Source: Phascolomyces articulosus
Taxonomy: Eukaryota; Mucoromycota; Mucoromycetes; Mucorales; Lichtheimiaceae
Reading direction: 5' to 3'
NCBI GenBank assembly: GCA_025677815.1
Contig: JAIXMP010000035.1
Span: 1 to 64,000, forward strand
Length of the DNA: 64,000 bases
Shown here: one piece after another, positions 24,117-35,662 of the stretch
Layout of the letters: each line of letters opens with the position of its first letter
How positions within the stretch are numbered: position 1 is the stretch's first letter
Notes under the pieces: model-generated
Databases searched by the model: none
The model's input: only the letters and a program-made list of their open reading frames with translations
Told to the model about the DNA's origin: nothing
Made by a program: the position numbers and the translations under genes

Positions 24117-27100
24117 ATGAAAGATGCCGGAATAATCAAGTTTGTCGAGATTGTTCTTACAGATACAGTATTGGATTTTATGGGCCAAGCCAAAGCACCA
24201 AGTGCCACCGCTGTCGATGCCATTGACGACAACGAAAGTCAGAAGGAGTCAGACAGTTTGATGCTCAAGGGTGAAGCACTCTTTTCACTCACTCGACCAC
24301 TAAAAATTCGCGGGATGAGTGTCAAGTTTAAAGGTGCGTCTCAAACCAATTTTCGTGGTAGTGTCATTCAAACATCTCTCTTGCCAAAACTCAAGCAAAT
24401 CTTATTTGGAAGAACAACTTTACCTGCTGGTGAGCATGTTATTCCATTTTTACTCGAAGTACCCAATATCTATCCAGCCAGTCTATCCGTCAAGCGCGCC
24501 ACCATATCGTACAAGGTGGAATTAGCGATCGCTGTTGGTTTACAGAAAAAGTCAATTACCGCGGAACACCCCATTGAGATCCGTCGGCACCTGTTGCGGT
24601 GTAAAGAAATGGCCCCATTGGTCGAGACGCAGATCATTGAGGATACTATGCCTGCAAAATTCCACTATGAAATTGATGCACCCCAAATTGTATGTCTTGA
24701 ACAAGGAAGCATACCATTCTCAATTAAATATTTGTGCTTCGCGTCTCAGAAGCCCGTGCGAAATATTCGAACCCAGTTGAAACAAATTGAACTTTACAGG
24801 TAATTGCTGCTTTCTTTGATTCTGAATAGGACTTCGTTTTTTTTATCATCATCAATGTATAGATGGTATATGATGTTGTGTTCAAATGCTATATACATTT
24901 TATTATGTGCGATCGTGTTGTAAATGATGTCCATGATGTGGTGGTGTAACTCTATAAACTTTTGGGGGTCGAGGGAAAACGCAATAACATTTTACCTTTT
25001 GTATGACAAAATTAATGAAAAAAAGGTTTTATTTTTATATTTGTCCTATTTTAACAATTATAGTGCGGATGCGAAATCAGCAAATCCATATCGAAAAATT
25101 CAAAACATTGCAGATACGTTAATTATGGCAACACGATCTCATAAAAAATATATTAAACGTACTGTACCTGCACTATTACACAGCGTGGATAATTCTCAGG
25201 AAAAATCAACTTGGAAGCGACCCTTGATCCTTCGCCACAAGCTCCAGAAACTGATTTCTCCAGCACTCGAGTCCCCGCTCGTGACCATTTGCCACGAGTT
25301 GGAGGTTACTTTTCAATTCGAGCACGAATTTGAAAGTATCAAAGCCAAAGTGCCTATTGTGATTGCATCGATTCCTCCACTTGATAAAAATCCATTATTG
25401 CAAATGACCAATGGCATGCCACAATATCATTTTGAACGAGATCAATCACGTTTACACGATTCATTTATTTCCGTTGTCATTGAAGAACCTACCCATGTTA
25501 AAGAAGTAGACCCAATCGATGATACTGAAAGTGTTCAAGCAGGAGCACATTATAGTATCTTGGGTGAATCACGATTGCCAGTGACTTCTTCCAGTATCAA
25601 TTTACTCAAAATTTCCATGGATGATTCTTATTGTAATCAATATCAACAACAAAATAATCGTAACAGCAATAACGATAACCTTATTTCCAGTCACCCCCTG
25701 GGGAAGCAAGATTCTATCGGTCGATCTATTCGAAAATTCGCCTCCGCTAATGAGTTGAGTAGCCTATCACGCCAAAGTGACGACGAAGATTACGACCAAT
25801 TGTTATTACCACTTGAACGACCGCGTACCACCACGCCTATTGTACAACGTCGTCGAGCAGCAGCAACACAACATCATCAACCGTGGTTACGACCCATCGA
25901 TGTTGATTTAGCGAATGGACTAAAAAAACCAATGCAACGTGATCAACAACAACATCAACATCAGCAACAGCGACATCGTCATCAAGAAAATCTTACCACT
26001 GTAGATATTAATTTAATGCGAAGTAAAGCTCGATTACAACAAGTTCAACGTAACAGTAAAAGAACAACTGCAGCGGGAGCATCTGGAACATTGACTGCTG
26101 TTGCTTCCACATCAAAAGAACGAGTCCCATCACGTACAACCACTCACAACAACAAAAACGTGATAGCTGAGGATAATGGTTCCACAACATCTGATAATAC
26201 TTCGCAATCCAGTAAATTCGCTTCCAGTTTAAATTCCTCAACAACAGATCGAAGCGACGACGACGCATGTACACTTAAAACACGTCCACCTTCTGTTGTT
26301 CTTAGTACTGCGCCCGGTCTTCCAACAGAAACTGCATTACGACCTCAAAATGCAGTACAAGTTTCTTTAGTGGAAGAACAATTTTGTACAGGCGCTGATG
26401 GTTTAATGTTGAACAATAATAGCAGCAGCAGCAGTGATAATTTAACAATGATGTCTCCGACCATTGCTACCATTGCTTCATCTACATTATTGTCACCAAG
26501 AACAAGTTATGCTTTGCAACGAAGTCGAGGTAGTAATAATGGTATACCATTATCTACAGCAACCATGTCGGGTGGCTACAGAGCATCCAGTATCAATACA
26601 CGCGAATCATCCACATTGGACGCACATGATGAAGTGTTACGACGAATTGCATGTAGCGAAGATCGACAAATGCCAGAAAAGTATCGTATGCAACCTCAAC
26701 CTCCTCCACCACGTTCTCCATTACCACCACTTCCTCCATTACCGAATCAACCAGAACAACCTTCTCGACCCTCCACAGATACCATCAATAGCAATGACGA
26801 TAATAATAGTAGTAATAATAAAAAACAACCGCAACAACAAAAGAATGTTGTTGACAAGGATAATCCTTATGTATATCTTGAACTTCCTCCATTACCAACT
26901 ACGGTTACTGTATCATCGAATTCCTCTCCTGCCATTCAACCACCACTTTCTTCTACTACTAGAACAGCAACAAAAACTGCAAAAAAGGTACCACCACCTC
27001 CTTTGGTAGCTCAGCCACCACCACCTACTATACCCTTACCCGACATTCCTCCACCATCCAATCAAGCACCATCAACGACTCGTCGAAGAAAACCTCAATC

Positions 27101-27299
27101 TTCAGTAAAATTGGCTCGTCGAATGACCAAGTTATATGTCGAAGATAGTGATGATGAAGTATTGGATCCATCTCCACCAGTCACAGCTCGACAGCAAGTA
27201 CAAGATAGTACAGAACCTATTGTTGCCGAAAGTGCTCCATTACTACCACGACTTTCACTTGGTACAACATTTGGTTTTTCATTGGATATTGAAAATTAG
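24117..27299 (+). CDS. Alpha-arrestin-domain protein with long disordered tail
   Basis: Two exons, 24117-24799 and 25064-27299, joined AG|T in phase, give 972 residues. The N-terminal arrestin fold is visible as GEALFSLTRPLKIRGMSVKF, TTLPAGEHVIPFLLEVPNIY and YPASLSVKRATISYKVELAI. An arrestin-C-like segment follows: FHYEIDAPQIVCLEQGSIPF, PVRNIRTQLKQIELYR and LESPLVTICHELEVTFQFEH. From about residue 410 the protein is low complexity: Q/H-rich, S/T/N-rich, then proline-rich (RSPLPPLPPLPNQPEQP, KKVPPPPLVAQPPPPTIPLP). Known fungal alpha-arrestins are adaptors bringing Rsp5/NEDD4 ubiquitin ligases to plasma-membrane transporters. I see no PPxY motif for such a ligase, only proline runs that might bind SH3 or WW domains. 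Start: first ATG after a C/T-rich leader. Confidence 0.85.
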
Positions 27300-28401
27300 T
27301 TGTAAATTGTTTTCTTCCTTTCTTAAATTATTCTTCATTCCATCTCATTCTCACAACAACATTTCACGCAAACACACAAAAATAAAATACATTGATACAT
27401 TCATTTTAGCATCTTAAACCTTATTTGTCAATTATAATTATTTTGGGGAACCTATTTTTTTAGAGAACGTAGTGTATTTTTTTGTTGAGTTATAAAAAAG
27501 TCATTGGCTTTAGCGTGTTGACTGTGTGGATGATTTCCAATTAAGTCTAGGATGTAATAGATCACCATATTCCACGGAATATCTAATTCTGGCATGGTCG
27601 ATCATTCTATTTTTCAACCAATATAGAAATATTTCATTCTTTTATATAAAATAATAAACAAAGTTACTGTTGTTTACATAATATTCTGCTATCTATTTTT
27701 ATTCACGATGACATATCGTTTTTATATAAAAACAACTCTTTTTCTTGCTTTTTTTTTTCACAACTAACAGAATATAAAATACTTTCAACTGTTTGTACGT
27801 GTGTGAATATTAGTACTATAGTGGAAAATGAAATCATGATATGGTATGATTTCTTCTTTGATACTAATCTCATTTGCACAACACTCACAAGAAGACGTGT
27901 AACATTTTTTCTTTCTTGATGTATATGGTGTTATAAATATACATGTCCATATATTAGTCAGGTATTAAAATTATATATGTGGAAGGAATCTTTCTATGGT
28001 AAATGAAAATTCCTTTCCAAGATAATCAACATTTGGATAACAAAAAAAGTATTTTTTAGGATTGCTTTATTTTTTTCATCGCTTTCTTTTTATGCAATCC
28101 TATCATCTTTCAAATATGTTTGTTTTTTTTATTATTACTAAGAGTTATAATAAATTATCTGCTTTTTTTAGAGTGTTTATATGTTGTATAAATATATATA
28201 TATGTATATATATATAAGGAATATTCATAATAAAGAGTTATGTATGTGCAAAAGGGGAGGATGGGGGATTTGATGTGTGGGAAAGAGGAGGAAATGGAAG
28301 AGGGGAGGGAGAGTTTGGATAAGATAGATAAAAAAGAGGAAAGAGAAAATGAATTCTCAAAAAAAAAAGAAATAAGAATAATAAAAGAATAATGTTTTTT
28401 T
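27300..28401. other. Intergenic between convergent genes
   Basis: 3' flanks of the arrestin (+) and the bromodomain gene (-). An (AT)n segment lies near 28192-28216. No coding evidence beyond short low-complexity frames. Confidence 0.5.
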
Positions 28402-31400
28402 TTATTCCACATCCATGTCTTGTTCATGATCATCATCTTCTCTTTCTTGAGCACCATTGGATTGGGTTCGATACCGGACAGCAGTACTTAATAAGGCTGA
28501 CTTTACATCAGTTACTACTTTATCAGAACGGCGTCGAATAAATCCAGGCTTTGGGATATGTCGATAATCCACAGTTTCCCGATGCCATCGTAATAATTCG
28601 CGCCAATCGTGATCACCGAGTAATTGTCTTTCAAATAATGAAAATGACAATTTATGCTTGCTAATATCTATAGTGGATGACGCATTCTGTACAAAAAAAA
28701 ATATAAAAATGCGTTTTGTCCACCAATAAGAGGTAACAAAAAAAAAAAAAGAAATCCTTGGGGTGTCAACTTAACACCTCTAAAATTTCATAATAATTAA
28801 TACTCACCAGCTGTGCCATCCTTCGTCTTCGATCAAATTGTTTTTGTCGAATGGTTCGTTCTTGCCAATCCCTAAAAAAATCATTTCAAAATTGTTTTTA
28901 GTCATTGCCCCATTTTCAGGTACATCTCGATCCAAATGGAAAATGAACATACTTCTGTGCTCGTTCTTCATCTTGTAATTTACGCATCTCCAATTGTTTT
29001 TGGGTTCGATGTTTTTCTTCATTTGCTCGTAGTTGATCCTTTCTCTATATTTTCATCAAAATCAATAAGCGCACTATATTTTTTTTTTCTGTCTCTTCTT
29101 TTGTAGCAAAAGAAACCAAATTTACCTCTTGTTCTCGTTTTTTATTTTCATTACTTATCACATCGAATAATGAATCAATATCCATTATATTTGCAGGTGG
29201 AGATATAGGTGTATTCTGTTGTGATTGTGATGGTTGTTTTGGTTGTTTTCCACCAGCAGCAGGATGTTTTTCACCAGCAGCAGGGTGTTTTGCACCAGTA
29301 GCAGGATGTTTAGCAGCAAGACCTTTACCAGCTGTACGATTACCAGCAGGAAATTGTCCAGCGGGGTATTTTAATCCATGCTATATTATGCAAAAAATAA
29401 TCAGTGAATATTATTATCGCTCTCTTCTTTGATCATCAAGTAAAACACCTATAGCGACCCAAAAAGTAGAAAGTAATAGATCCATCCTATTATTATTATT
29501 TTTCTTACCCCTGGTCTTCGAGCTTCAGGTATTGATGTCGGACGGTTATTATCATCCGAAGATCGTCTTTGGGCGGTTAAATAGGATGAAGTAAATGATG
29601 ATGGAGGTTGTTTGTTTGTGGCGGGTTTTGTGGCGGATAATGCAAGTGGTCTGGGTTGAGATGATGTTTGTGGCGTAGGTGGTGGTTCTTTTGAAATGGC
29701 TAAAGGTCTCGGATGTGATGATAATGCTGGTGCTGATGAAGATGCAATTGATGATGATGATGTAGGGGTAGGAGGCGAGACCTAGAGAAATAATATGTAG
29801 ATAGTGATTTATAATAAGGTTAGTCATGGGTTATTTCAAATGAAAATAAATCATATCTAATATATCGAACCTGCTCCTCTTGTGATTTTTTAGTTTCATT
29901 ATGATTGGTAACCGAAAGCTTGAGACGCAAAATGGTTGACCCTAATTCATCATTTTCATGTTAACATTATTTTATTTTTTCTCCAATTTATTATGGCATA
30001 TAAAAGAAAGAAAAAACCTTACCAGTTTTATTAGTATTGTTGTTTGTGTTAGAATTTATAGTAGTATTATTAGTTTGGCCCCGATCGTCATCAAGGTGAT
30101 CAGAAGTTCGCTTTTGACTAACAGTAGCTATACGAATAAATAGATCAATACATTAATTACCATTCCAATATAAAAATATTTTCCCTACCCATTAAATATA
30201 AAAAGAATACATTACCATCTTCTTCTTTCACCTTTTCCGGTCGTCCAGCCACATGATTCTTTGATTTTTTTGCTGCAATGATATACAGTTATTAGCAACA
30301 GATTTTTTTCAGAAAAAAAAACAGTTTCTTTCATGAATTAGCCATTATGTGTTTTGTTGATATGTTTATAAAATTATGATTTTTCGTATATTTTTTTTAC
30401 CTAAATCATAAAAATAAAAACATGACCAAAACAAAACAAATAAATCATAATTTATAAAAAAATATATAACATGCAAATGACACACACACACACCTTTAGA
30501 AGATGGCGTCCTATGTGCTTTCTTCCAATATGTATCAAAGATTTTTTCAAGTTGTTTGCCTTGATCGTGTACAGGATGAGATGGCTCGTTATACGTATAA
30601 CAATTCTGAAACATTAAACGAACGTCAGCAACAAATTCGTCTTCGTTGGCGTATTGAAATTCATTAAGTTTTTTTTCGATTGTTGATAAATCCATTGGTC
30701 GTTTAATAATAACGTGGTAATCGGTTGCACCCCATGCTGTTGCATCCACAGGATTTAAAAATGCCCAATTGCAATGACTATGTTTTTTTTTCTGCATTTC
30801 AATAAGAGCATTTTCACAAAGGCGAAATTCATCATCAGGCATTATATCTTGTGAATCTCGAACAACAACCGTCTATATATATATATATATATATATATAT
30901 TTAAAAAAAATGATTTTTAATAAATAATCATGAATCATCTTGATGATCTTTATAATTATAAATTCTTTTGTATTTTTTAAATCAAATAATGCCATTTGAA
31001 ATAAATGTTGAATATAAAACTTACTGCAGATGGTCGTTTTAATAAACACTTCTCAAATGCTTCTTCGAGTTTTTTGCCGGATTGACCCACGATATCTGCT
31101 GGATTATTATATTTATGACAATTATCGAAAACCAATCGCATGTCGAGTATAAACGCGTCTATGGAATCGTATTGATCATTATCGAGTTTTGATTGTGCTG
31201 TACTGAGATCCATAGGGTGTTTGATGATGTCAAAATAATCCGGGCAGTTTAATGCAATGGGATCGACGGGTTCTCGAAAATATAAAGAATTCTTATTTTT
31301 TTTCAGTGTTGATAAGGTTGTTGAAATAAAGCGTTTATCTGCGGGTGATAGTGTGGTTGGATTCATATTCGATGCGGCTTCTGTCTCAATGCTTGCTGGT

Positions 31401-31429
31401 GAAGGTAAGCAGACAGAATGGCCGAGCAT
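28402..31429 (-). CDS. Double-bromodomain (BET/Bdf-like) protein without a visible NET domain
   Basis: Ten exons: 31429-31025, 30872-30494, 30272-30216, 30127-30023, 29941-29871, 29781-29509, 29380-29126, 29044-28953, 28871-28808 and 28686-28402. All phases agree, giving 661 residues. Bromodomain 1 (about 31-128) has REPVDPIALNCPDYFDIIKH, PMDLSTAQSKL and CHKYNNP. Bromodomain 2 (about 148-250) has NPVDATAWGATDYHVIIKRP, MDLSTIEKKL and CYTYNEP. Both keep the acetyl-lysine-binding Asn. Then follow S/T/P-rich linkers, a KHPAAGxK short repeat, a charged coiled coil (RKDQLRANEEKHRTQKQLEM) and a WRELLRWHRETVDYRHIPKP C-terminal segment. Known BET/Bdf proteins read acetylated histones and recruit TFIID, and normally end in an NET domain; none is seen here. 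A GTAAGTAT donor near 31585 suggests a 5' UTR intron. Confidence 0.85.
30874..30901. repeat. (TA)n microsatellite at a splice acceptor
   Basis: About 13 TA units sit directly upstream (on the minus strand) of the AG acceptor of bromodomain-gene exon 2, so the repeat occupies the place of the usual polypyrimidine tract. The translation is continuous if the acceptor after this repeat is used. Confidence 0.8.
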
Positions 31430-31841
31430 CGTATTCTTATTCGAAAAAGAGAAAAAAAAAATGGAGTTGTTACAAAAAGTAAGATTTTGCAAACGCATAC
31501 GTCATCATAATGAGCGGTGATCGAAAATGACTCATATATATATAGAACAGCAAAAAAAGAAAAAAGTTGCTACTTGATATACTTACAATAATATGGATCG
31601 AGTGAACTTAAAGCTATTTGATTATAAATAAGAACAAGTATTATTGTTTAAATAATAATAATAATATTATTATATATTATTGTTAGGGATGACTTTATTG
31701 TTTCAGTGATAGAAAATCAATGATACTAATAATGCATATTTGGTTGAAAGAAGCAGCGGCATTTGAATTAATGATAATTATAAGTTATCTACCTCTTCCT
31801 CACTTCTTTTTTTTTTCTCTTCTTTTTACTTTGTGTTACAA
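31430..31841. promoter_or_regulatory. Shared promoter region, bromodomain gene / STK19
   Basis: A 412-bp head-to-head spacer. On the minus strand it probably holds a non-coding first exon ending at a GTAAGTAT donor (about 31585), with an acceptor near 31435 just before the bromodomain ATG. On the plus strand, TTTTTTTTTCTCTTCTTTTT (about 31808-31828) leads into the STK19 ATG. Bidirectional promoter use is inferred. Confidence 0.45.
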
Positions 31842-33127
31842 ATGGATCGAGCAAGAAAACGAGGTAGAGAACAATACGCAGCAGTTGTTAATCAAGTGAA
31901 CAATGTCCCTGATGTCTATGGTGTCAAAAAACGAGCATTAGAAAAAAGAATTCGCCATGATGTTGAACATCACAGTGACAATGATGAGTTTGGCGATGAC
32001 CTACATGATACTATTATTTCAGATACTATAGCGACTGCGCAATATCTTATAGACAAAATGTCTTTTACAGAAAAGGCAAAACATACTGAGACTGTCATGA
32101 AACTTCCGCGCGTATGCTTTCTTCATCAAATCTACAGTGTTTTATCTGATAATACAGCTGTTGATCGGGAATTGGTAAATTATTGAATTTCTGCATAAAT
32201 GAAAAGGACAAAGTGTATATTGCAGTTGTGGTGGATGAGGAATATAATATTTGTAACTCACAGAGAATAATAATATATATGTTGTCCATATATTATTTTT
32301 ATTAGCAAGAAGCCATTGATCTAGGAACATGGAGAAAGTTTTATGTTCTTGGATCATTGGAGGATGAATTTGCTATCATGAATACCAGTGATTATATTTC
32401 AATGATTCGTGATGCAAAACGTGAATTTACAGAAGAAAAAAATGACAACAGCAAAAGAGCAACTATCACAACAGATCTTTTTGGTAATAAAAAAATAAAT
32501 TCTTCTTCTTCTTTTTGACATGATGATTTTCTGTTCTAACTTTTATGGATATATATCCAGATCGATTCGAAGAGTTTGCTTTGGATGGAAAACATAATGA
32601 TGTATCTGTTTCACAAAAATCCAAGGATTTCCCATTTAATGACAAGGAGATCTCTTGTTTAATTCACTATGGATTATTGCTACCTCATGCTCAAAAAACG
32701 GATATATATCGATTTGCCATTCGTCGTCAAGGTATCTTTATGTCCCACTATTTGAAATCAAGAGTTGAAATTCTTCGAATATTGAAAAAGCGATCAACGC
32801 ATGATATATTGGAAAAGGTAAACCATTTTATATTACCACGTCGAAGGAGGGATCAGCTTAACAAAAAATAAGCCTAATTATCCAAATATTTTCAATATAG
32901 CAACTTGCGGCAAAGAAATTACGATCCATATTCCGATATGAGTTTATATTACATGATCTTGTTGGAAGTGGACGAGCAGAATTGTAAGAATAAATAAATA
33001 GAAGAGAGAAAGAATACGGTGTTGTGATACTAATATAAATTTTGGATGGGTTGGACGGTATTCTAGATATAAAACTACAATGGGTGATTTGATTCGATTG
33101 ACAAAAAAAGGCGAAAGATTACAATAA
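31842..33127 (+). CDS. STK19: STK19 homologue (winged-helix DNA-repair protein)
   Basis: Five exons: 31842-32174, 32306-32483, 32561-32817, 32901-32983 and 33067-33127, giving 303 residues. Family landmarks are KLPRVCFLHQIYSVL near residue 90, an aromatic/acidic middle (WRKFYVLGSLEDEFAIMNT), KDFPFNDKEISCLIHYGLLL and the C-terminal RYEFILHDLVGSGRAELYKT followed by TMGDLIRLTKKG. These match the STK19 family, first named as a Ser/Thr kinase but now regarded as a tandem winged-helix protein acting in transcription-coupled nucleotide-excision repair. Kinase motifs (P-loop, HRD, DFG) are absent here, in line with that view. Codon 1 is the ATG at 31842; an upstream GTG-led frame is not needed. Head-to-head with the bromodomain gene. 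Confidence 0.88.
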
Positions 33128-33201
33128 ATGTGTATATATATGAAATATCAGGTAAAATAGGTTATATGGAATGGCAGGAAAGAGGAGAGAGATGATGGGA
33201 T

Positions 33202-34011
33202 TTATCTTTGACGTTTCTTTTTGAGTTTCCAAATCTCAATATCCTCATTTTCTATTAATTGCGTTTTTAACAGTTTTTTGGGTATCATACGTGTATCAAA
33301 TCCAACTTGTTTTGCTTTATCAAGAAATGCATTCACCACAATATCATCTCGATGTTCAAGTGCTACTAATACTGTTGTTGTCGTAGACGCGAGATGCCAA
33401 CACGATTCAAGTAAAGGTGCCAGAAACTCGGTAGAATAAATACAATCAGCTGCTAAGATGTAATGATAAGGTGGATCGACGATTTCTTTTTCACTGTTGA
33501 TGTTATTATTTTCGACATGGAATTCTTTTGGTGCAACACTGTATTGAAGCCAATCCAAAGGTTCTACACGTAATCGAGGATTTTCAAGTGACATTGTCGA
33601 ATCATGTGTTGATTGTTCCAATAGCTGATACCACCAATCTTTAATATGTCGTTCATTTTGTCGTTTGTTGACTTGCAGTACATGTTCCACAACGGATGGT
33701 AGATCGGTCATGACGGTATCAAATCCAAGAGCAGCCATGGTTAAGCCACCAAGACCACACCCACTCCCGAGCTCAATACATTTTTTTGTGTTTTGTATTT
33801 CGAGTTTCCCATTTTCCATTGTCCATGAAGGGCGTTTGATTGTATCCATTAAATAAAATGCAAGTACTTTGGCACTATCCCATACTGTTGTGCCATGATT
33901 CTGTGTGTTGTTGAGTTGGCATAGATCAAGTCGTAAGGATGGACAAAGGGATATGGAAAATGTAGGGAGTCCTTTTGTGTCCACTAAACTTTGTGGTTGC
34001 TGTTGTTCCAT
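33202..34011 (-). CDS. METTL21/EFM-type protein-lysine methyltransferase
   Basis: Single exon, 269 residues, starting at the ATG at 34011 (MEQQQPQ). Landmarks of the Methyltransf_16 family are GTTVWDSAKVLAFYL (about 40-54), the SAM-binding glycine loop IELGSGCGLGGLTMAALG (about 79-96), the acidic strand TVMTDLPSVVEHVL, and PPYHYILAADCIYSTEFLAP carrying the family's D-x-(I/V)-Y signature. Known members methylate lysines of elongation factors, chaperones or other non-histone proteins in the cytosol. The target cannot be assigned from sequence. Tail-to-tail with STK19, 74 bp apart, so their 3' UTRs must overlap or be very short. Confidence 0.85.
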   Translation of the reverse strand: MEQQQPQSLVDTKGLPTFSISLCPSLRLDLCQLNNTQNHGTTVWDSAKVLAFYLMDTIKRPSWTMENGKLEIQNTKKCIELGSGCGLGGLTMAALGFDTVMTDLPSVVEHVLQVNKRQNERHIKDWWYQLLEQSTHDSTMSLENPRLRVEPLDWLQYSVAPKEFHVENNNINSEKEIVDPPYHYILAADCIYSTEFLAPLLESCWHLASTTTTVLVALEHRDDIVVNAFLDKAKQVGFDTRMIPKKLLKTQLIENEDIEIWKLKKKRQR

Positions 34012-34137
34012 TATGAAATTATTTATATACAACGTTACCACGCAAGCTCACAACAATAACAACAAAAGTAGAAAAGAAACGGGAAAAGAAGTTGCAGAAA
34101 ATAAAACTGCGTGATTTTTTTTAGAGTGAAAAATTTT

Positions 34138-34487
34138 ATGGATTACCAAAAGAGGGATCCCCTGTTTGTAACTGAGTTTTTCTGTCTTGGTCTTGTAGCA
34201 CGACCATCAATATCATAATAATCTGTAGGTTTTGAAGAATGATAATCCGTCTCCACTTATTTATATATAACATTATAATGAACGCATATATTGTTTTATC
34301 AAAATTCATTCAATAATAAAGAATTGATAAATCATGAATATATTTGATATAAAAACATGGAAATTGTATATCCTTAACCTTTCCTTCTTAACGTTACCGT
34401 TTACTTCTTCTGCCTGCTCCTCCTGTTCCGAAATATAAGTCTCCACTAATACTTATGTTTCTAGCTTCATTTCGTTTTTTCTAGATC
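34138..34487 (-). CDS. Possible partial small gene, glycine/arginine-rich exon pair
   Basis: On the minus strand, an exon-like stretch ends in ISISGDLYFGTGGAGRRSKR followed by a GTAACG donor (about 34404), and it is preceded by a TCTAG acceptor (about 34487). A second protein-like stretch at about 34255-34138 reads TDYHSSKPTDYYDIDGRATR followed by PRQKNSVTNRG and a stop. The FGTGGAG motif recalls the GRGGAGN repeats of DUF3602/Par32-like fungal proteins. However, the two exons do not join cleanly in phase with the donor I see, and no start codon was located. It could be a small gene, a pseudogene or chance. Confidence 0.25.
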
Positions 34488-35170
34488 AAAAACAAGTTAT
34501 ACATGTTAGATTTAAATTCAAGATTTACAGGAACTAGAATAAGGTATATATGTCATGTTGTATAATTCAAGAATTTATCGCAACAAGAAACCCTTTCAGC
34601 AACAAGACGTATTTGGACATCCTATACCCTTGGTATGTATAGCAAATACCTATATAATGTAGTAGTCAATATGATGAAGCCTATTTAATCATTTGTGTAC
34701 TGGTATTCGACCAAATATATAGTACTCCATGATCTTGGCAAATGTATTATATAACCATGCATGATTATAGATTTCATTCATTTTGCCTTTCCTTCCCATG
34801 CCCGAATGACTAATCAATGATAAACCCAATGACCCTTCCTTCTTCATCGTGGAGACCTCCCAAGACTCGTTTTTTTTTTATCCATGCTGTATTTGGATCG
34901 CCTGCCTCAGAAAAATCCCTATACTAACTTTTTTTTTGTAGTGACAGATACCATCCCTCACAAATGACACCACATACACTGGTATGCCACCATCGACGGT
35001 GGCAAAAAAATAAGATACTAACCTTTTAATATTTTAAAATATGGTGCGAAAACATCTACCCGTTTTATTTCCTTTAGATAGACCTTTTTCTCCCTCCCGC
35101 TCTTACGGGTATATAGCTATTGTGAAAAAGGAATCAATTCAAAAGGAATAATCAACCAACACAAACGACG

Positions 35171-35662
35171 ATGGAACAACAAATCAAACGAACGACCGAA
35201 TTCATAACAAGTGATATACAAGAGTTAATATATCGACATCCCTACGACAAGGTAAAGTAAAATATCTGGTTTTTATTATTAAAGTAAATAAATCTAAATG
35301 GAGTTGGCAAGAGAAGTAAATGGCGGGTAATGTATCAATCTTTATCGAATAATCAGAAAAGAAAAGAAATGATATACTCATGCATATCTTCATGAATTCG
35401 CACAAGAAAAAACTGACGAAAATAACAAAGGTACGTACATGCAGGCATAAATAATATCGCATGCTATTTTACATCTTCTTAAATATTTTTATAATGCTCA
35501 AGTACTGTGCTATTGTTTTAATAAGGCATAATATATAAAAAGAATGCAATTAATATATCAACCCATCTATACATTTCCCATCTCTCAAGAAAAAAGAAAC
35601 CCGTCGCACTTTCTTTGATATATTTTTGTAATTAATAAATGATTGCAGAAGAATATTATAAT
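35171..35662 (+). CDS. Possible small unknown gene
   Basis: An ATG at 35171 opens a 27-codon segment (ending QELIYRHPYDK) that stops at a good GTAAAG donor. Using an AG at about 35361, a second exon reads KRNDILMHIFMNSHKKKLT and ends at GTACGTAC. A GCAG acceptor near 35648 leads to a stop a few codons later. The ~56-residue product is not recognised. Another frame of the second exon (HAYLHEFAQEKTDENNK) looks more protein-like but is blocked by a stop upstream, so the model may be wrong. Confidence 0.18.

Noticed and set aside
26464..27009. Plus-strand H/L-rich frame inside the arrestin tail, and similar antisense frames
   Set aside because: Shadow of the low-complexity arrestin coding sequence in another frame.
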